Shown here piece after piece: positions 6,968 through 18,387 of a stretch of 60,331 bases of DNA (its first letter is position 1; the number at the start of each line of letters is the position of its first letter). Origin of the DNA: Kribbella turkmenica (GTDB lineage: Bacteria; Actinomycetota; Actinomycetes; Propionibacteriales; Kribbellaceae). The stretch spans positions 1-60,331 of the forward strand of contig NZ_SMKR01000018.1 of NCBI RefSeq assembly GCF_004348725.1, given 5' to 3'. The notes below the pieces were generated by a model, which saw only the letters and a program-made list of their open reading frames with translations, was not told the origin of the DNA and did no database searches. The position numbers and the translations under genes were made by a program.

Positions 6968-9133
6968 TCAGCCGTCGCCGCGCTTGACCGAGGCGAGCAG
7001 CAGTTGGGCGACGTCGGCGACCTCGACCGACTCGCGGGCCGAGCCGTCGGCCTGCTTCGCGGTCAGGCCGTCGGACAGCATGACCCGGCAGAACGGGCAG
7101 CCGGTGGCGATCTTGTCCGCACCGGTCTCGACCGCCTCGGTGGTCCGGTTCACGTTGATCCGGCTGCCGATCTTCTCCTCCATCCACATCCGCGCACCGC
7201 CCGCACCGCAGCAGAACGACTTCGTCCGGTTCCGCGGCATCTCGGCGTACTCGGCGCCCGGGATGATGTCGAGCAGCTCGCGCGGGGCGTCGTACACCTG
7301 GTTGTGGCGGCCGAGGTAGCACGGGTCGTGGTACGTGATCTTCTGGCCGTTCAGGGTGCTGTCGGTCGAGGCGACCGGGGTGAGCTTGCCGTCGCGGACC
7401 AGCCGGTTGAGCAGCTGGGTGTGGTGGATGACGTCGAGCTCGACACCGAGCTGCGAGTACTCGTTCTTCAGCGTGTTGAAGCAGTGCGCGCAGGTGGACA
7501 CGACCTTCCGCACCTTGGTCTCCTTGAAGACCTCGGCGTTCTGCATCGCCAGCTGCTGGAAGACGAACTCGTTGCCGGAGCGCCGGGCCGGGTCACCGGT
7601 GCAGGTCTCGCCGTCGCCCAGGACGGCGAAGCTGACGCCGGCGATGTCCATCAGCTCGGCGACGGCCTGGGTGGTCTTCTTCGCACGGTCCTCGAAGGCG
7701 CCGGCGCAGCCGACCCAGAACAGGTACTCCACCTCGTCGAGCGACTCGACGTCGGTACCGACCTGCTTGACCTCGAACGGCAGGTCCCTGGCCCAGTCCA
7801 TCCGGCCGGACGGATTCATGTTCCACGGGTTGCCCTTGTTCTCCAGGCCCTTGAACAGCCCGTTGAGCTCGGACGGGAACGAGGACTCGATCAGCACCTG
7901 GTAGCGGCGCATGTCCATGATCGCGTCGACGTGCTCGATGTCGACCGGGCACTGCTGCACGCACGCGCCGCACGACGTGCACGCCCACAGCGCGTCCTCG
8001 TCGATCACCGCGACGTCCGGCGACCCGACCAGCGGCTTGTCCTGCTCGGCGAGCACCAGCTCCGGGAGGGACTTGCGCTCGTCGTCGGAGGACGCCAGCA
8101 GGTACGGCGCCTTGGCGTACGCGTGCTCGCGGAGGTTCATCACCACGAGCTTGGGCGACAGCGGCTTCTCGGTGTTCCAGGCCGGGCACTGCGACTGGCA
8201 GCGGCCGCACTCGGTGCAGGTGGTGAAGTCGAGCAGGCCCTTCCAGGTGAAGTCCTCGACCTTGCCGACGCCGAGGGCCGCGTCCTCGTCCAGGTCCTCG
8301 ATGTTCTCGAAGTCGATCGGCTCTCCCTTGACCATGATCGGCTGCAGCGCGCCCAACGCCAGACCGCCGCCCTCACCACCCGGCTCGCGCTTGAACCAGA
8401 TGTTCGGCCAGGTGGTGAACCGGTGCCAGGCGACGCCCATGGTGGCGTTCAGCGAGATGGTGATCATCCAGGCGAACGAGATCAGGATCTTGATCATCGC
8501 GACCAGGTAGACCGCGTTCTCCAGCCCCTGCTCGCTCAGGCCGCCGAACAGCCCGGTCCCGATGAAGAACGTCGTCGGGAAGTGGACCTTGTCGCCGGCG
8601 CCCAGCTGGTACTCCAGGCCGCGCAGCAGGAGGATGCAGACCAGGACGCCGAGGATCGTGTACTCGACGTAGTACGCCTGCCAGGCGCGCGACCCGAAGA
8701 ACCGGCTGTACCGGGCCAGGTGGCCCTTGGGCAGGTTCAGCAGCCGGATCACGATCAGTCCGGCGATCGAGATCAGGCCGGTCCAGGTGAGGAACTCGGT
8801 CACCCACTCGAACACGAACCAGTGCCCGATGACCGGCAGAGCGAAGCGCGCGTCGAACAACTGGCCGAAGGCCGTCACCAGGCTGAGGAACAGCCCGATG
8901 AAGCCGAACGCGACGAACCAGTGCAGAACGCCGATGTGACTCCACTGCAGCATCCGGGTGTGGCCGAGCGTCTCCTTGGCCAGCGTGGCGCTGCGCTGCC
9001 CGGGGCGGTCGGTGCGGCCGGGGGCCGGCTGACCGAGCTTGATGACGGACACCATGTGCCCGATCGTCTTGCCGAACAACGCGATGCCGACGGCGGCGAT
9101 CGCGAGCGAGACGACGATGGCGAGGATCTGCAT
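6968..9133 (-). CDS. Membrane (Fe-S)-binding oxidoreductase, heterodisulfide-reductase type
   Basis: A 721-residue protein. The N-terminal 250 residues hold about five to six membrane helices resembling the NarI/HdrE cytochrome b domain. Two ferredoxin-type motifs follow at roughly 305 ([12 protein letters not shown]) and 382 ([12 protein letters not shown]). The C-terminal half has two CCG (Cys-Cys-Gly) modules, with [15 protein letters not shown] and CCGAGG. This layout matches actinobacterial Fe-S oxidoreductases thought to pass electrons between a membrane quinone pool and a cytoplasmic partner. The partner is unknown; in many actinobacteria the gene stands alone, as here. The last residues are a divergent tail. 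Confidence 0.9.
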   Translation of the reverse strand: MQILAIVVSLAIAAVGIALFGKTIGHMVSVIKLGQPAPGRTDRPGQRSATLAKETLGHTRMLQWSHIGVLHWFVAFGFIGLFLSLVTAFGQLFDARFALPVIGHWFVFEWVTEFLTWTGLISIAGLIVIRLLNLPKGHLARYSRFFGSRAWQAYYVEYTILGVLVCILLLRGLEYQLGAGDKVHFPTTFFIGTGLFGGLSEQGLENAVYLVAMIKILISFAWMITISLNATMGVAWHRFTTWPNIWFKREPGGEGGGLALGALQPIMVKGEPIDFENIEDLDEDAALGVGKVEDFTWKGLLDFTTCTECGRCQSQCPAWNTEKPLSPKLVVMNLREHAYAKAPYLLASSDDERKSLPELVLAEQDKPLVGSPDVAVIDEDALWACTSCGACVQQCPVDIEHVDAIMDMRRYQVLIESSFPSELNGLFKGLENKGNPWNMNPSGRMDWARDLPFEVKQVGTDVESLDEVEYLFWVGCAGAFEDRAKKTTQAVAELMDIAGVSFAVLGDGETCTGDPARRSGNEFVFQQLAMQNAEVFKETKVRKVVSTCAHCFNTLKNEYSQLGVELDVIHHTQLLNRLVRDGKLTPVASTDSTLNGQKITYHDPCYLGRHNQVYDAPRELLDIIPGAEYAEMPRNRTKSFCCGAGGARMWMEEKIGSRINVNRTTEAVETGADKIATGCPFCRVMLSDGLTAKQADGSARESVEVADVAQLLLASVKRGDG

Positions 9134-9170
9134 ACCAGCGATGTTATTGGTTGGTTACTCGGCAGTCATG
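9134..9170 (-). promoter_or_regulatory. Probable leaderless promoter of the Fe-S oxidoreductase
   Basis: On the minus strand a -10-like TAACAT ends 7 nt before the ATG at 9133 and no Shine-Dalgarno is visible. This spacing would put the transcription start at the start codon. No strong -35 is seen. Confidence 0.4.
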
Positions 9171-9232
9171 TCGATGTCGGGCTCGTCACGCGAGAAATGT
9201 GATTGTGCACTCACCCGAACTCTTCCTCCGGC

Positions 9233-9586
9233 TCAGGCACGGAAGTCGAGCACGAGCTCCGGCGGGGGGAAGCCGGCTTCGAGGTCGATCCCGTGAACGG
9301 CGCGGCAGTGGTCGCGAAACCAGCGGTCGAACGGCTCCGGCGAGGAGGCGACCCCCGCCAATGCGGCCTGTACGTCGGCGGACTCGACGACCACGAGGGC
9401 GGCGTCGCCGTCCGGCCCTGGCTGGATCCACACCCGTTCCCGGGTGATGCCGAGCCGGCGGCGGGACGCTTCGTACTCGGATCGCCGGTCACCCTGCCAG
9501 CAGGCGTTCATCACCCGCCTGTCGGTGTCGGTCATCCCGGGCAGCAGCGGGACCGTGAACGCGATGGTCTGGATCTCGGTGGTCAT
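9233..9586 (-). CDS. Small conserved hypothetical protein (117 aa)
   Basis: A 117-residue soluble protein starting MTTEIQTIAFTVPLLPG, with AGGAG 8 nt upstream of the ATG at 9586. It holds a Trp/Arg-rich helical first half and ends in an acidic-hydrophobic stretch (GFPPPELVLDF). The strand pattern (TIAFTVPLLPG, VWIQPGPDGDAALVVVE) suggests a ferredoxin-like dimeric alpha-beta barrel fold, but I do not recognise a named family with confidence. It is divergent from a LuxR regulator and may be its target. Confidence 0.75.
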   Translation of the reverse strand: MTTEIQTIAFTVPLLPGMTDTDRRVMNACWQGDRRSEYEASRRRLGITRERVWIQPGPDGDAALVVVESADVQAALAGVASSPEPFDRWFRDHCRAVHGIDLEAGFPPPELVLDFRA

Positions 9587-9712
9587 GGCGTTTCTCCTGA
9601 GGTTCATCGGTTTCGGACACCCTCATCGTCAGTCGGCTCGCCGGTACGGCGGGAGCCAGGAAATCTGGGATGTTTTCCGGAGGTGACTTGCCCGCTCCCG
9701 CGCGTTCGTGCG

Positions 9713-9723
9713 GATAATCGCCC
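9713..9723 (+). promoter_or_regulatory. -10 element directly before the luxR-type gene
   Basis: GATAAT at 9713-9718 ends 5 nt before the ATG at 9724, with TTGCCC as a possible -35 at 9688-9693. The only purine-rich stretch (GGAGG near 9680) is too far away to serve as a Shine-Dalgarno. A leaderless transcript is likely. Confidence 0.4.
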
Positions 9724-10878
9724 ATGGGGGTCTGGGACGTGGACCGCCTCGTGGCCGAGGTGAGGCGGCTCTCCCTGCGAGGAATGCGGCGTGAGGAATT
9801 CCATCAGGAGCTCGCGGCGCGGATCCGTCGTGCGGTTCCCATCGACGCGACCTGCTGGCACGGTCTGGACCCGCGAACCCTGATGCTGACCTCGGCGAAT
9901 CCGGTCGAGCTGCTGGCGGGTGGGTTCATGACCCTGGAGAACCAGCCCGCCGCGGCCTGGTCGGTGCTGGCGAGCGAGTACGAGCGTGACGATCACAACA
10001 CGTTCGCCTCGATCGCCAGGCGCCGTGCGCCGGTGGGAATCCTGGGCGAGTCGACCCGCGGTCGTCCGGAACGAAGCGCTCGCTACCGGGAGTTCCTGGC
10101 GCCGCACGGCACTCCGTTCGAGCTGCGCGCCGCGTTCGTCTCCCGCGGCCGTGCCTGGGGCTGTGTCGTGTTCCATCGAACGGCTGCGACCGGAGACTTC
10201 ACCCACCGGGAGGCCGGCGTGGTCGCGCGCTTGTCCCGGCCGATCGCCGAAGGCCTCCGCGCCTCGATCCGGCTGGACGCGGCGCGTCGGTGCGACAACG
10301 ACGCGGCGCCCGGGCTCGTCCTGCTCGGCCGGCGCGACGAGGTGGAGCTCGTGACGCCGCCGGCGCGGGCGCTGCTCGACGACCTGGCCGGGGAGAGCTC
10401 GTCCAGGCCGCACAAGGTCCCGCTGCCCTTGCCGTCACTCGCCGCGGTCGCTCGCCACCACGCGCGGGGGATTCCGGATCGCGCGGCACCCAGCATGGAC
10501 GTTCCGACCCGGGCAGGCTGGGTCTCGCTGCATGCGTCCGTGCCCGACGGGGCCGGATCCGACCGGGTCGCCATCGTCATCCAGCGCGCGGCACCGGAAG
10601 CCGCGATCGCCTTGGAACTCGAGGCGTACGGACTCACCGACCGCGAGCGCGAGGTGGCCGGCCTCGCCGTACGAGGTTTCTCCACGGTCGCGCTCGCCGA
10701 GCAACTGCACCTCTCGCCCTGGACGATCCAGGATCACTTCAAGTCGATCTTCGAGAAGACCGGGACCCGTAGTCGACGGCAACTGCGCGCACTGGTCTTC
10801 TTCGAGGAGTACCTGCCGGCCATCAACGCACGGCGGCCGCTCGATGCGAAAGGTTCGCTCACTCGAGCAGGCGGGTGA
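9724..10878 (+). CDS. LuxR-family transcriptional regulator
   Basis: A 384-residue protein. The C-terminal 65 residues form a LuxR/GerE helix-turn-helix (YGLTDREREVAGLAVRG, then STVALAEQLHLSPWTIQDHFKSIFEKTGTRSR). The N-terminal 300 residues look like a GAF-type sensory domain rather than a receiver: the phosphorylatable Asp pattern is absent, so it is an orphan regulator. Its 3' end overlaps the 3' end of the convergent GAF regulator gene by 20 bp. The divergent 117-residue gene is a plausible target. Confidence 0.85.
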   Translation: MGVWDVDRLVAEVRRLSLRGMRREEFHQELAARIRRAVPIDATCWHGLDPRTLMLTSANPVELLAGGFMTLENQPAAAWSVLASEYERDDHNTFASIARRRAPVGILGESTRGRPERSARYREFLAPHGTPFELRAAFVSRGRAWGCVVFHRTAATGDFTHREAGVVARLSRPIAEGLRASIRLDAARRCDNDAAPGLVLLGRRDEVELVTPPARALLDDLAGESSSRPHKVPLPLPSLAAVARHHARGIPDRAAPSMDVPTRAGWVSLHASVPDGAGSDRVAIVIQRAAPEAAIALELEAYGLTDREREVAGLAVRGFSTVALAEQLHLSPWTIQDHFKSIFEKTGTRSRRQLRALVFFEEYLPAINARRPLDAKGSLTRAGG

Positions 10879-12313
10879 GGCGTGCGATCACGGCCGCGTG
10901 GCGGGGGTCGTGGTGTGGCAGCGTGGTGGCCAGGGTCTCGAAGACCTCCAGGTCCTCGGCGCCGGTCGGGGTCTGGGCGAACCGCCAGAGCAGGTCGGCG
11001 TCGGCGGTGTCGAGGATCGCGCGGCGGACGGTGGCGTCCAGCTCGTCGCGTTCGGCGCGCAGGGCCGGGGCGTCGGAGCGGGCGAGCAACGGTCCGCGGT
11101 AGAGGTCGAGAACGGTGGTCAGCTCGCCGTCGCGGAGGGCGGCCTGGACGTCGGTGACGTCACCGGTGACCTCGGCGATGATCCGGTACGGCTTGGTGTC
11201 GAGGACCCCGCCGCCCAGCAGGTTCCGCAGCCGGTGCATCTCCGCGCGGACGGTCGTCGGGTTCCCCTCGTCGCCGTACAGCTGGAGCATCAGCTGCTCG
11301 GCGGTCAGCCCGGCCGGATGCAGCAGAAGCAGTGCGAGGACTTCGGCCCGTCGCAACGTCAGCGCGATCTCCCGGTCGCCGACGACCGCGATCGGCTGCC
11401 CGGCCCCGAGCAGCTTCAGCCGCAGTGACGGGCGGCTGCTGCGGCGGACCGGCGTACCGGGCATCCGCAGCAGGTAGCCCTCGTCGAGCGGTTCGATCAG
11501 GCCCTCACGGCCGTCGCCGAGGTCGATCCGGTCGGTGCCGTCCGGCACGACGAGGCGGTCGGGCAACCACTCCAGCGGCTGGACGGCGAGGACGCGGCCG
11601 GTCGGCGTGAGCAGGGCGCCTGGGGCGTCGCCCAGGGCCATCAGGTGCCGCATGTTCCGCGCGCGCAGCATCTCGTCGGCCGCGGCCATCCGGACGCGCA
11701 GTTGTCCCTCGGCCAGCTGCGCCGCGGCGGTCACCAGTGCGACCATCGCGGGGTGGACCGTGCGCAGCGGTCCGGACACGTCGACCGCCCCGAGCAGCTT
11801 GCCCGTGTCCGGGTCGTGCACAGGCGCGGCGGCACAGGTCCACTCGTGGATCCGGCGGACCAGGTGTTCGGCCGAGTGGATCTGGACCGGTTTGCCGACG
11901 GCGAGCGACGTACCCATGCCGTTGGTGCCGATCATGTCCTCGGACCAGATCGCGCCCTCGGACAAGGCGATCCGGTCGGCCTGCCGGCGGACGTCGGCCG
12001 CGCCTTCACGCCAGAGGATCGTGCCCTGCGCGTCGGTGATGATCATGATGTGCGAGGCCTCGTCGGCGATCGACGTCAGCGTCTGGCGCAGTACCGGCAG
12101 CACGGCCCGGAGCGGGTGGTTCTCGCGCAGGCCCTCGACCACGCCGTTGTCGACGATCACCGGCGGCGCGTCCAGCTCGGGGTCGACGTCGGCGGCGAGC
12201 GATCGTTGCCAGGACGCGGCGACGAGCGGGCGTTGCGCCTCGGGCACCCGGCCGCTGCCGAGCACCTCGTCGTACAGCTGACTCAGCCTGCGGGCCTGCT
12301 CCGGTGCGTCCAT
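10859..12313 (-). CDS. AcoR-type GAF regulator with SARP-like DNA-binding domain
   Basis: A 484-residue regulator. Residues 1-220 match the N-terminal sensory part of AcoR-type activators, with [19 protein letters not shown] and [16 protein letters not shown]. Instead of the sigma-54 AAA+ and Fis domains of AcoR, the C-terminus has a winged helix of the OmpR/SARP sort ([15 protein letters not shown], then [16 protein letters not shown]) and a helical tail. Actinobacteria generally lack sigma-54, which explains the swap. It is divergent from an aldehyde dehydrogenase, a pairing typical of AcoR-like regulators, so activation of that gene by an alcohol or aldehyde signal is likely. Confidence 0.85.
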   Translation of the reverse strand: MDAPEQARRLSQLYDEVLGSGRVPEAQRPLVAASWQRSLAADVDPELDAPPVIVDNGVVEGLRENHPLRAVLPVLRQTLTSIADEASHIMIITDAQGTILWREGAADVRRQADRIALSEGAIWSEDMIGTNGMGTSLAVGKPVQIHSAEHLVRRIHEWTCAAAPVHDPDTGKLLGAVDVSGPLRTVHPAMVALVTAAAQLAEGQLRVRMAAADEMLRARNMRHLMALGDAPGALLTPTGRVLAVQPLEWLPDRLVVPDGTDRIDLGDGREGLIEPLDEGYLLRMPGTPVRRSSRPSLRLKLLGAGQPIAVVGDREIALTLRRAEVLALLLLHPAGLTAEQLMLQLYGDEGNPTTVRAEMHRLRNLLGGGVLDTKPYRIIAEVTGDVTDVQAALRDGELTTVLDLYRGPLLARSDAPALRAERDELDATVRRAILDTADADLLWRFAQTPTGAEDLEVFETLATTLPHHDPRHAAVIARLTRLLE

Positions 12314-12330
12314 CCAGCCTCACTCCGGGT

Positions 12331-12350
12331 TGCAACGTCCATGCAACGTC
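12331..12350. promoter_or_regulatory. Direct repeat TGCAACGTC x2 between GAF regulator and ALDH
   Basis: Two copies of TGCAACGTC start at 12331 and 12342, one helical turn (11 bp) apart, in the 82-bp gap between the divergent genes. OmpR/SARP-type winged helices bind such 11-bp direct repeats, so this is the best candidate site for the neighbouring regulator. Confidence 0.5.
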
Positions 12351-12395
12351 GCGCTGCCTAGGTTCGGTCCACCGTCGCGTTCCGTAGGAGGACCC

Positions 12396-13919
<1,524 letters not shown>

Positions 13920-13926
13920 GTCCCCG

Positions 13927-14337
13927 ATGGTCGACCGATCGGGGCGGTGGGGTGGGGAAGGTGTTCAACGAGTGTTGCTCACGGGCGAGGCGGCGGCGTT
14001 GCTCCGCCGCCTCACCGAGATGCACGGTCCGCTGATGTTCCACCAGTCCGGTGGGTGCTGCGACGGCAGTTCGCCGATGTGCTACCCGGACGGGGAGTTC
14101 AGGACGGGGTCGGCGGACGTGCATCTCGGCGATCTGGTCGTCGACGGCCTGGACCGGCCGATCGCCTTCTGGATGTCCGCGAACCAGTACGCGTACTGGA
14201 AGCACACCCAGCTCACCGTCGACGTGGTGAAGGGTTGTGGCAGCGGCTTCTCGGTGGAGGCTCCGGAAGGTGTCCGCTTCCTGATCCGCTCCCGCCTCTT
14301 CACCGACCAGGAGTCCGCCCAACTCGGACTCCACTAG
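13927..14337 (+). CDS. DUF779 protein next to aldehyde dehydrogenase
   Basis: A protein of up to 136 residues with the DUF779 signature GPLMFHQSGGCCDGSSPMC and KGCGSGFSVEAPEGVRF. The cysteines (CC, C, C) could bind a metal. DUF779 genes very often follow ExaC-type aldehyde dehydrogenases; their role is unknown. The ATG at 13927 has no ribosome-binding site. A GTG at 13972, after GGGGAAGG, would give 121 residues and fits the usual family start better, so the first 15 residues may not be translated. Confidence 0.85.
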   Translation: MVDRSGRWGGEGVQRVLLTGEAAALLRRLTEMHGPLMFHQSGGCCDGSSPMCYPDGEFRTGSADVHLGDLVVDGLDRPIAFWMSANQYAYWKHTQLTVDVVKGCGSGFSVEAPEGVRFLIRSRLFTDQESAQLGLH

Positions 14338-14342
14338 AGCGG

Positions 14343-14380
14343 GTGCCGACCGTCCGGTGGCGTTGCCGGACGGCCGGCAC
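14343..14380. terminator. Bidirectional hairpin between convergent genes
   Basis: A 15-bp stem with one A/C mismatch (14343-14357 with 14366-14380) and an 8-nt loop lies between the DUF779 gene and the convergent GH116 gene. Confidence 0.65.
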
Positions 14381-14454
14381 TCCCATTTCGGGCCCGAGTA
14401 CGGCGGCGAAGCCTCGTGCCTGGTCGGGCAGTGACGTGCTGTCGACGGTTGGCG

Positions 14455-16950
14455 TCAGGTTCGCCGGATCACCAAGGGCCTTCCGGGCAGGACCACGGTG
14501 GCTTCGGTGGGCAGTGCGGCGCCGTCGACGTGCACGGCCTCGAGGTCGAGCTGGCCGGTGTGGCAGGTGACGGTGACGGAGTCGGCGGTGCTGGTTGCCA
14601 CTCCCCAGCCGGTCCCGGCGACGAAGGGGAGTTGCCAGGTGTCGGCCGTGCGGGCGACGTCGAGCGGTGCGAACGTGAGGATGCCGGACAGGGCGTCGTA
14701 CCGGAAGCCGGCGAGGGCTTCGAGCACGGTCCAGCCGGCGGCGTTGCGGATGTAGTGGTCACCACACTCGATCGGGTTGAACGGGTTGCGCCGGCTGCCG
14801 TCGTACCGGTCCCAGAGGCCCTGGAGGATCTGGAAGCCCTCGTCGACGAGTCCTTCGTAGAGGCAGTGTGCGGCGACCTGGTACTCCGATCCGGTCCACA
14901 CCTCGTCGCAGTACCGGGTCGGGACGTCCGGGCGGCCGCCGTGCGGCCAGGTGCACATCAGCAGGCCGGTGTCGTCGCCGTCCGCAAAGACTCGGTAGGG
15001 GTGGTCGAAACCATCGAAGCCCTTGCGGAGGTTGTGCCGCACCACGTTGCGCAGCGCGGTCTTCACGTGGTCGGCCGGCAGGACGTAGCCGAGGTCGAGC
15101 TGGTGGGCCCACCACTGCCCGACCAGCTGGTCCGCCAGGCAGCCGTCTCCCCACTGGAAGTCCGGCTTCTCGTCCGGCGACAGGATCTGCCGGTAGTACT
15201 CACCGGTGAACAGGAGTTCGTCGTACGCCTTGCTCCCGGCTTCGAAGAGCACCCGGTAGCCCTTGCCGTCCTCGCCGAGAAGCAGCGCCATCTCCTCGGC
15301 GGCGCGGAGTGCGGCCAGCCAGAGCGTGCCCATGAAGGTGTTGACGCCACACAGGTCGATGTCGTGCGTACTGGGCTGAACGCCACGCAGTACGCCGGTC
15401 GCCCCCGCGTCCCATTTGTCCCGGATGTGGGTGAGCAGTCGCTCGACGTTCGACCACCGGCGGCGGAGCCAGTCGAGTCCTGCGCCCAGCCGGACCTCGC
15501 GGTAGGTCTTCAGCACCGCGCCGAGCATGCCGTCGAGCGCGGGCTCCTCAGGGCCGCCGATCATTACGTCCCACAGTTGCCGGTGGTACGTCGGCGCGAT
15601 CACTCGGTGGGGGATGTACCCCTCGGGTGCCTGCATCACGTCGTACTCCGTATCCCGCATGTTCCGCTCGAGCGACGGGAAGAGCCGGGAGAGCGTCTGC
15701 TCGTAGTTCCACACGTGTGTGCAGTTGAGCGGGCACGAGCCGCCGTACCGGCCGGCCCACATCCCGGTGGACGCACCGAGCACGCCCTCGAAGCCGAGCA
15801 CGGTGTCGTCCGCGGTCTGGAACATCGTTGGGCTGCGGATGTCGGCAACCAGCGCAGCCAGCCGAGAACCGGCCTCACCGGGCAGACTGCTCGACTCGAA
15901 CGCGTCCGCCCAGGCGGTCGTGACCGCCTGCAGTTCCGGCCACCGGGCGATGAACGACTCCGACACCGCCACGGCATCAGGCGTACGGCGGGTGTACGCG
16001 TTGCCGAGCCAGAAGCGGCTGTGACCGTAGTCGCGCCGCGGTCCGAACTGCTGAAAGTCGACATATCGGTTCGGGAAGTGCCACGCGATCAGGAACCGGC
16101 GCCGCACGGTTTCACCGGGCTCCAGACGGAAGGGCGCGGCCAGGGCGCCGTTCCAGGTCGTTCCCTGCGCGCTCGGGCCGTCGGCCGAATACGGGCGACG
16201 TGTCGGCCGGCCGGCCAGGTAGGTGATGAACTGCTCGGGCTTCGACCACTGTGGATAACTCAAGGCCGCCGGGCTGTCCGTCGAGAGCACCAGTTGTCCT
16301 GCGCCTGGGTGATCCAGAGCGAGGGCGGTGTTCTCCATGATGAGCGACGTCCACTCGTCGGTCTCCCGCAAGCGGTTCGTGTTGCCGCCGTACAGGCTGC
16401 AGTCGACGCCGTCGATCGGGGTCACGCCGTCCCAGCCGACGGAGTTCTGCAGGGCACCGGCGAGCAGACCGTGCAGGGGGAACTCACCGGTGTTGTGCAG
16501 CGTGAAGGTGAAGGCGACCACCGGTTGAGAGCTCGCGGCCGCGTCGGTCGGCACCAGCGGGTTGAACACGTCCATGCTGATGTCCAAGGGCAGGTCGGTC
16601 ACGTAGTCGACCCGTGCGCGCGGATACACCGCCGACACCTTCGCCTCGCCCACCGGCTGCAGCACCTGATGCAGCCGCCGCTCGCAGTCCGGTACGACGT
16701 CATCCGTGACAAGTGGCGTGTGCGACGGCTGCCGCAGCGGTCCTTGGAGCAGACGGATGTCGTCCAGCGGCGGCTCGACCTGGGACAGCCGCAGCGCGAA
16801 GAAGCTGTCCGGCACGCTGGCCTCGTGGTTGCCGATGTTGTGCAACTGCCACTGCCGCAACGCGCCGTTGCCGGCGAGGGCGACGGTGCCGGTCCCCAGG
16901 CCGCCCAACGGCAGTGCGAAGTGCGTCAGTTTGTCACCGCTGTAGTGCAT
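14455..16950 (-). CDS. GH116-family glycosidase (GBA2-like beta-glucosidase type)
   Basis: An 831-residue cytoplasmic glycoside hydrolase. The N-terminal beta-sandwich (LPLGGLGTGTVALAGNGALRQWQLHNIGNH) and the C-terminal alpha/alpha barrel are those of GH116. The barrel has CTHVWNYEQTLSRLFPSLE, STHDIDLCGVNTFMG (Asp in the acid/base position) and EVWTGSEYQVAAHCLYEG. There is no signal peptide. It is the last gene of a sugar-importer operon and overlaps the DUF624 gene by 17 bp, so it probably hydrolyses an imported beta-glucoside or beta-xyloside. Family members vary in substrate, so the sugar is not settled. Confidence 0.88.
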   Translation of the reverse strand: MHYSGDKLTHFALPLGGLGTGTVALAGNGALRQWQLHNIGNHEASVPDSFFALRLSQVEPPLDDIRLLQGPLRQPSHTPLVTDDVVPDCERRLHQVLQPVGEAKVSAVYPRARVDYVTDLPLDISMDVFNPLVPTDAAASSQPVVAFTFTLHNTGEFPLHGLLAGALQNSVGWDGVTPIDGVDCSLYGGNTNRLRETDEWTSLIMENTALALDHPGAGQLVLSTDSPAALSYPQWSKPEQFITYLAGRPTRRPYSADGPSAQGTTWNGALAAPFRLEPGETVRRRFLIAWHFPNRYVDFQQFGPRRDYGHSRFWLGNAYTRRTPDAVAVSESFIARWPELQAVTTAWADAFESSSLPGEAGSRLAALVADIRSPTMFQTADDTVLGFEGVLGASTGMWAGRYGGSCPLNCTHVWNYEQTLSRLFPSLERNMRDTEYDVMQAPEGYIPHRVIAPTYHRQLWDVMIGGPEEPALDGMLGAVLKTYREVRLGAGLDWLRRRWSNVERLLTHIRDKWDAGATGVLRGVQPSTHDIDLCGVNTFMGTLWLAALRAAEEMALLLGEDGKGYRVLFEAGSKAYDELLFTGEYYRQILSPDEKPDFQWGDGCLADQLVGQWWAHQLDLGYVLPADHVKTALRNVVRHNLRKGFDGFDHPYRVFADGDDTGLLMCTWPHGGRPDVPTRYCDEVWTGSEYQVAAHCLYEGLVDEGFQILQGLWDRYDGSRRNPFNPIECGDHYIRNAAGWTVLEALAGFRYDALSGILTFAPLDVARTADTWQLPFVAGTGWGVATSTADSVTVTCHTGQLDLEAVHVDGAALPTEATVVLPGRPLVIRRT

Positions 16951-17578
16951 GGTTCTCCGTCCGGTAGACAGTCCAGGTGCCGGCCGAGGCGAACAACGCC
17001 ACCGGACCGGGTGCGAGCAACAGCAACGAGGCGGTGACCGAGGTGCCGAGCATCAGTGCGACGACTCCCAACGCAACGATCCCCAGGGGTACGACGGGTG
17101 CGCGAGCGACCAGCGCCAGCGACGTGAACCACAGCGACCGCCCTCGCATTCCGGTGGTCACACGGAGGCTGAACGCGTAGCAGGCCGCCAGGACGGCCAG
17201 CACGGTCGCACATCCGCTGACCGCCATCGGCAGCAGGAACAGCGGACCGCTGTAGAGAGTCCAGTTGAGCAACGCCAGCGCACCGATGATCGCGGGAACG
17301 GCGGCGACCTCCAGCCCGGCGGGCCCACATCGTCGAACGCTGCGCAGCATCAGCAACACCCCACCCGGGCCGTCGCGCACTACAGAGTCAGTGGTCGCTA
17401 CCAGGCCGGCCCACACCGGACCGACCAGCAGTGCACTCAGTAACACGCTGCCTGGTGAGAGCCCAGGCATCAACAGCACGACGACTCCGGACGCTGTACA
17501 CACCAGGACGCCGGCAGCGGCGAGCAGCGGTAGCTCGTGCCAGAGAGCACGGAGGGCGGCGGGGAGGTGGTCGGTCAT
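16934..17578 (-). CDS. DUF624-like membrane protein
   Basis: A 214-residue protein with about five hydrophobic segments and a short cytoplasmic N-terminus (MTDHLPAALRALWHELPLL). Size, topology and position after two sugar-ABC permeases match the DUF624/YesL family, whose function is unknown. Its ATG overlaps the stop codon of the permease gene (ATGA), so translation is coupled. It ends inside the start of the GH116 gene. Confidence 0.75.
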   Translation of the reverse strand: MTDHLPAALRALWHELPLLAAAGVLVCTASGVVVLLMPGLSPGSVLLSALLVGPVWAGLVATTDSVVRDGPGGVLLMLRSVRRCGPAGLEVAAVPAIIGALALLNWTLYSGPLFLLPMAVSGCATVLAVLAACYAFSLRVTTGMRGRSLWFTSLALVARAPVVPLGIVALGVVALMLGTSVTASLLLLAPGPVALFASAGTWTVYRTENHALQR

Positions 17579-18387
17579 GCGCGCAGGCCAGTGGAGGCGA
17601 TCGAGGCGATGAAGGACCGCTGGAAGATCAGGAACAGGACGAGGATCGGCAGCACGACCAGGGTGATCGCCGCGAACAGCACGACCGCGGGACCGCCGCC
17701 CATCGCACCCTGCAGCGCGACCAGGCCGACCGGCAGCGTCATCTTCTCCGGGGACGACAGGAAGATGTAGGGCCAGAAGAAGTTGTTCCAGGACGCCTCG
17801 AAGACGAAGATCCCGAGCGCCGTCAGCCCGGGCCGGGCCAGCGGCAGGATCACCCGGAACAGGATCCAGAAGTGTCCGGCGCCGTCCATGATCGCCGCCT
17901 CGTCCAGCTCGCGCGGGATCGAGGCGATGTACTGCCGCAGGAAGAAGATCCCGAACACGTTCACCAGCGCCGGCAACCAGATCGCCACCGTGGTGTCGAC
18001 CAGGTTCAGCCACCGCATCATGATGAAGATCGGGACGACGGTCAGCTGGACCGGCACGACGAGCGCGGCCAGCAGCACCGAGAAGATGTGGTCGCGCCCG
18101 GGGAACCGCAGCCGGTTGAACGCGTACGCCGCCAGCGCACTCGTCAGCAACGCGCCGGCCGTCGTGATCACCGCGATCTGCAGGCTGTTCCAGGCCATCC
18201 GGGCGAACGGGATCAGGTCGGGCACCTGCTGGAAGTTCTCCAGCGTCGGCGGACGCGGGATCCACCGCGGCGGCAGCTGGAACGCGTCGATCGGTTCGGA
18301 CAGCGCGGTCACGACCAGCCAGACCAGCGGCGCGATCATCAGCAGCCCGCCGAGCACGAGCACCAGGTCGATCAGTTTGCCCTTCAC
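17575..18387 (-). CDS. Carbohydrate ABC transporter permease, MalG type
   Basis: A 270-residue inner-membrane permease with six predicted helices. The EAA loop reads ELDEAAIMDGAGHFWILFRVILPLARP, the contact with the ATPase. The start is a GTG at 18387 whose GTGA overlaps the stop of the first permease. No ATPase gene is in the operon; like most actinobacterial sugar importers of this class it likely shares an MsiK-type ATPase encoded elsewhere. Confidence 0.92.
   Translation of the reverse strand: MKGKLIDLVLVLGGLLMIAPLVWLVVTALSEPIDAFQLPPRWIPRPPTLENFQQVPDLIPFARMAWNSLQIAVITTAGALLTSALAAYAFNRLRFPGRDHIFSVLLAALVVPVQLTVVPIFIMMRWLNLVDTTVAIWLPALVNVFGIFFLRQYIASIPRELDEAAIMDGAGHFWILFRVILPLARPGLTALGIFVFEASWNNFFWPYIFLSSPEKMTLPVGLVALQGAMGGGPAVVLFAAITLVVLPILVLFLIFQRSFIASIASTGLRA

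Noticed and set aside
6962-9202. A 746-codon open frame opposite the Fe-S oxidoreductase
   Set aside because: It mirrors the codon structure of the real gene. The minus strand has two ferredoxin motifs and CCG motifs in frame; the plus strand has none.
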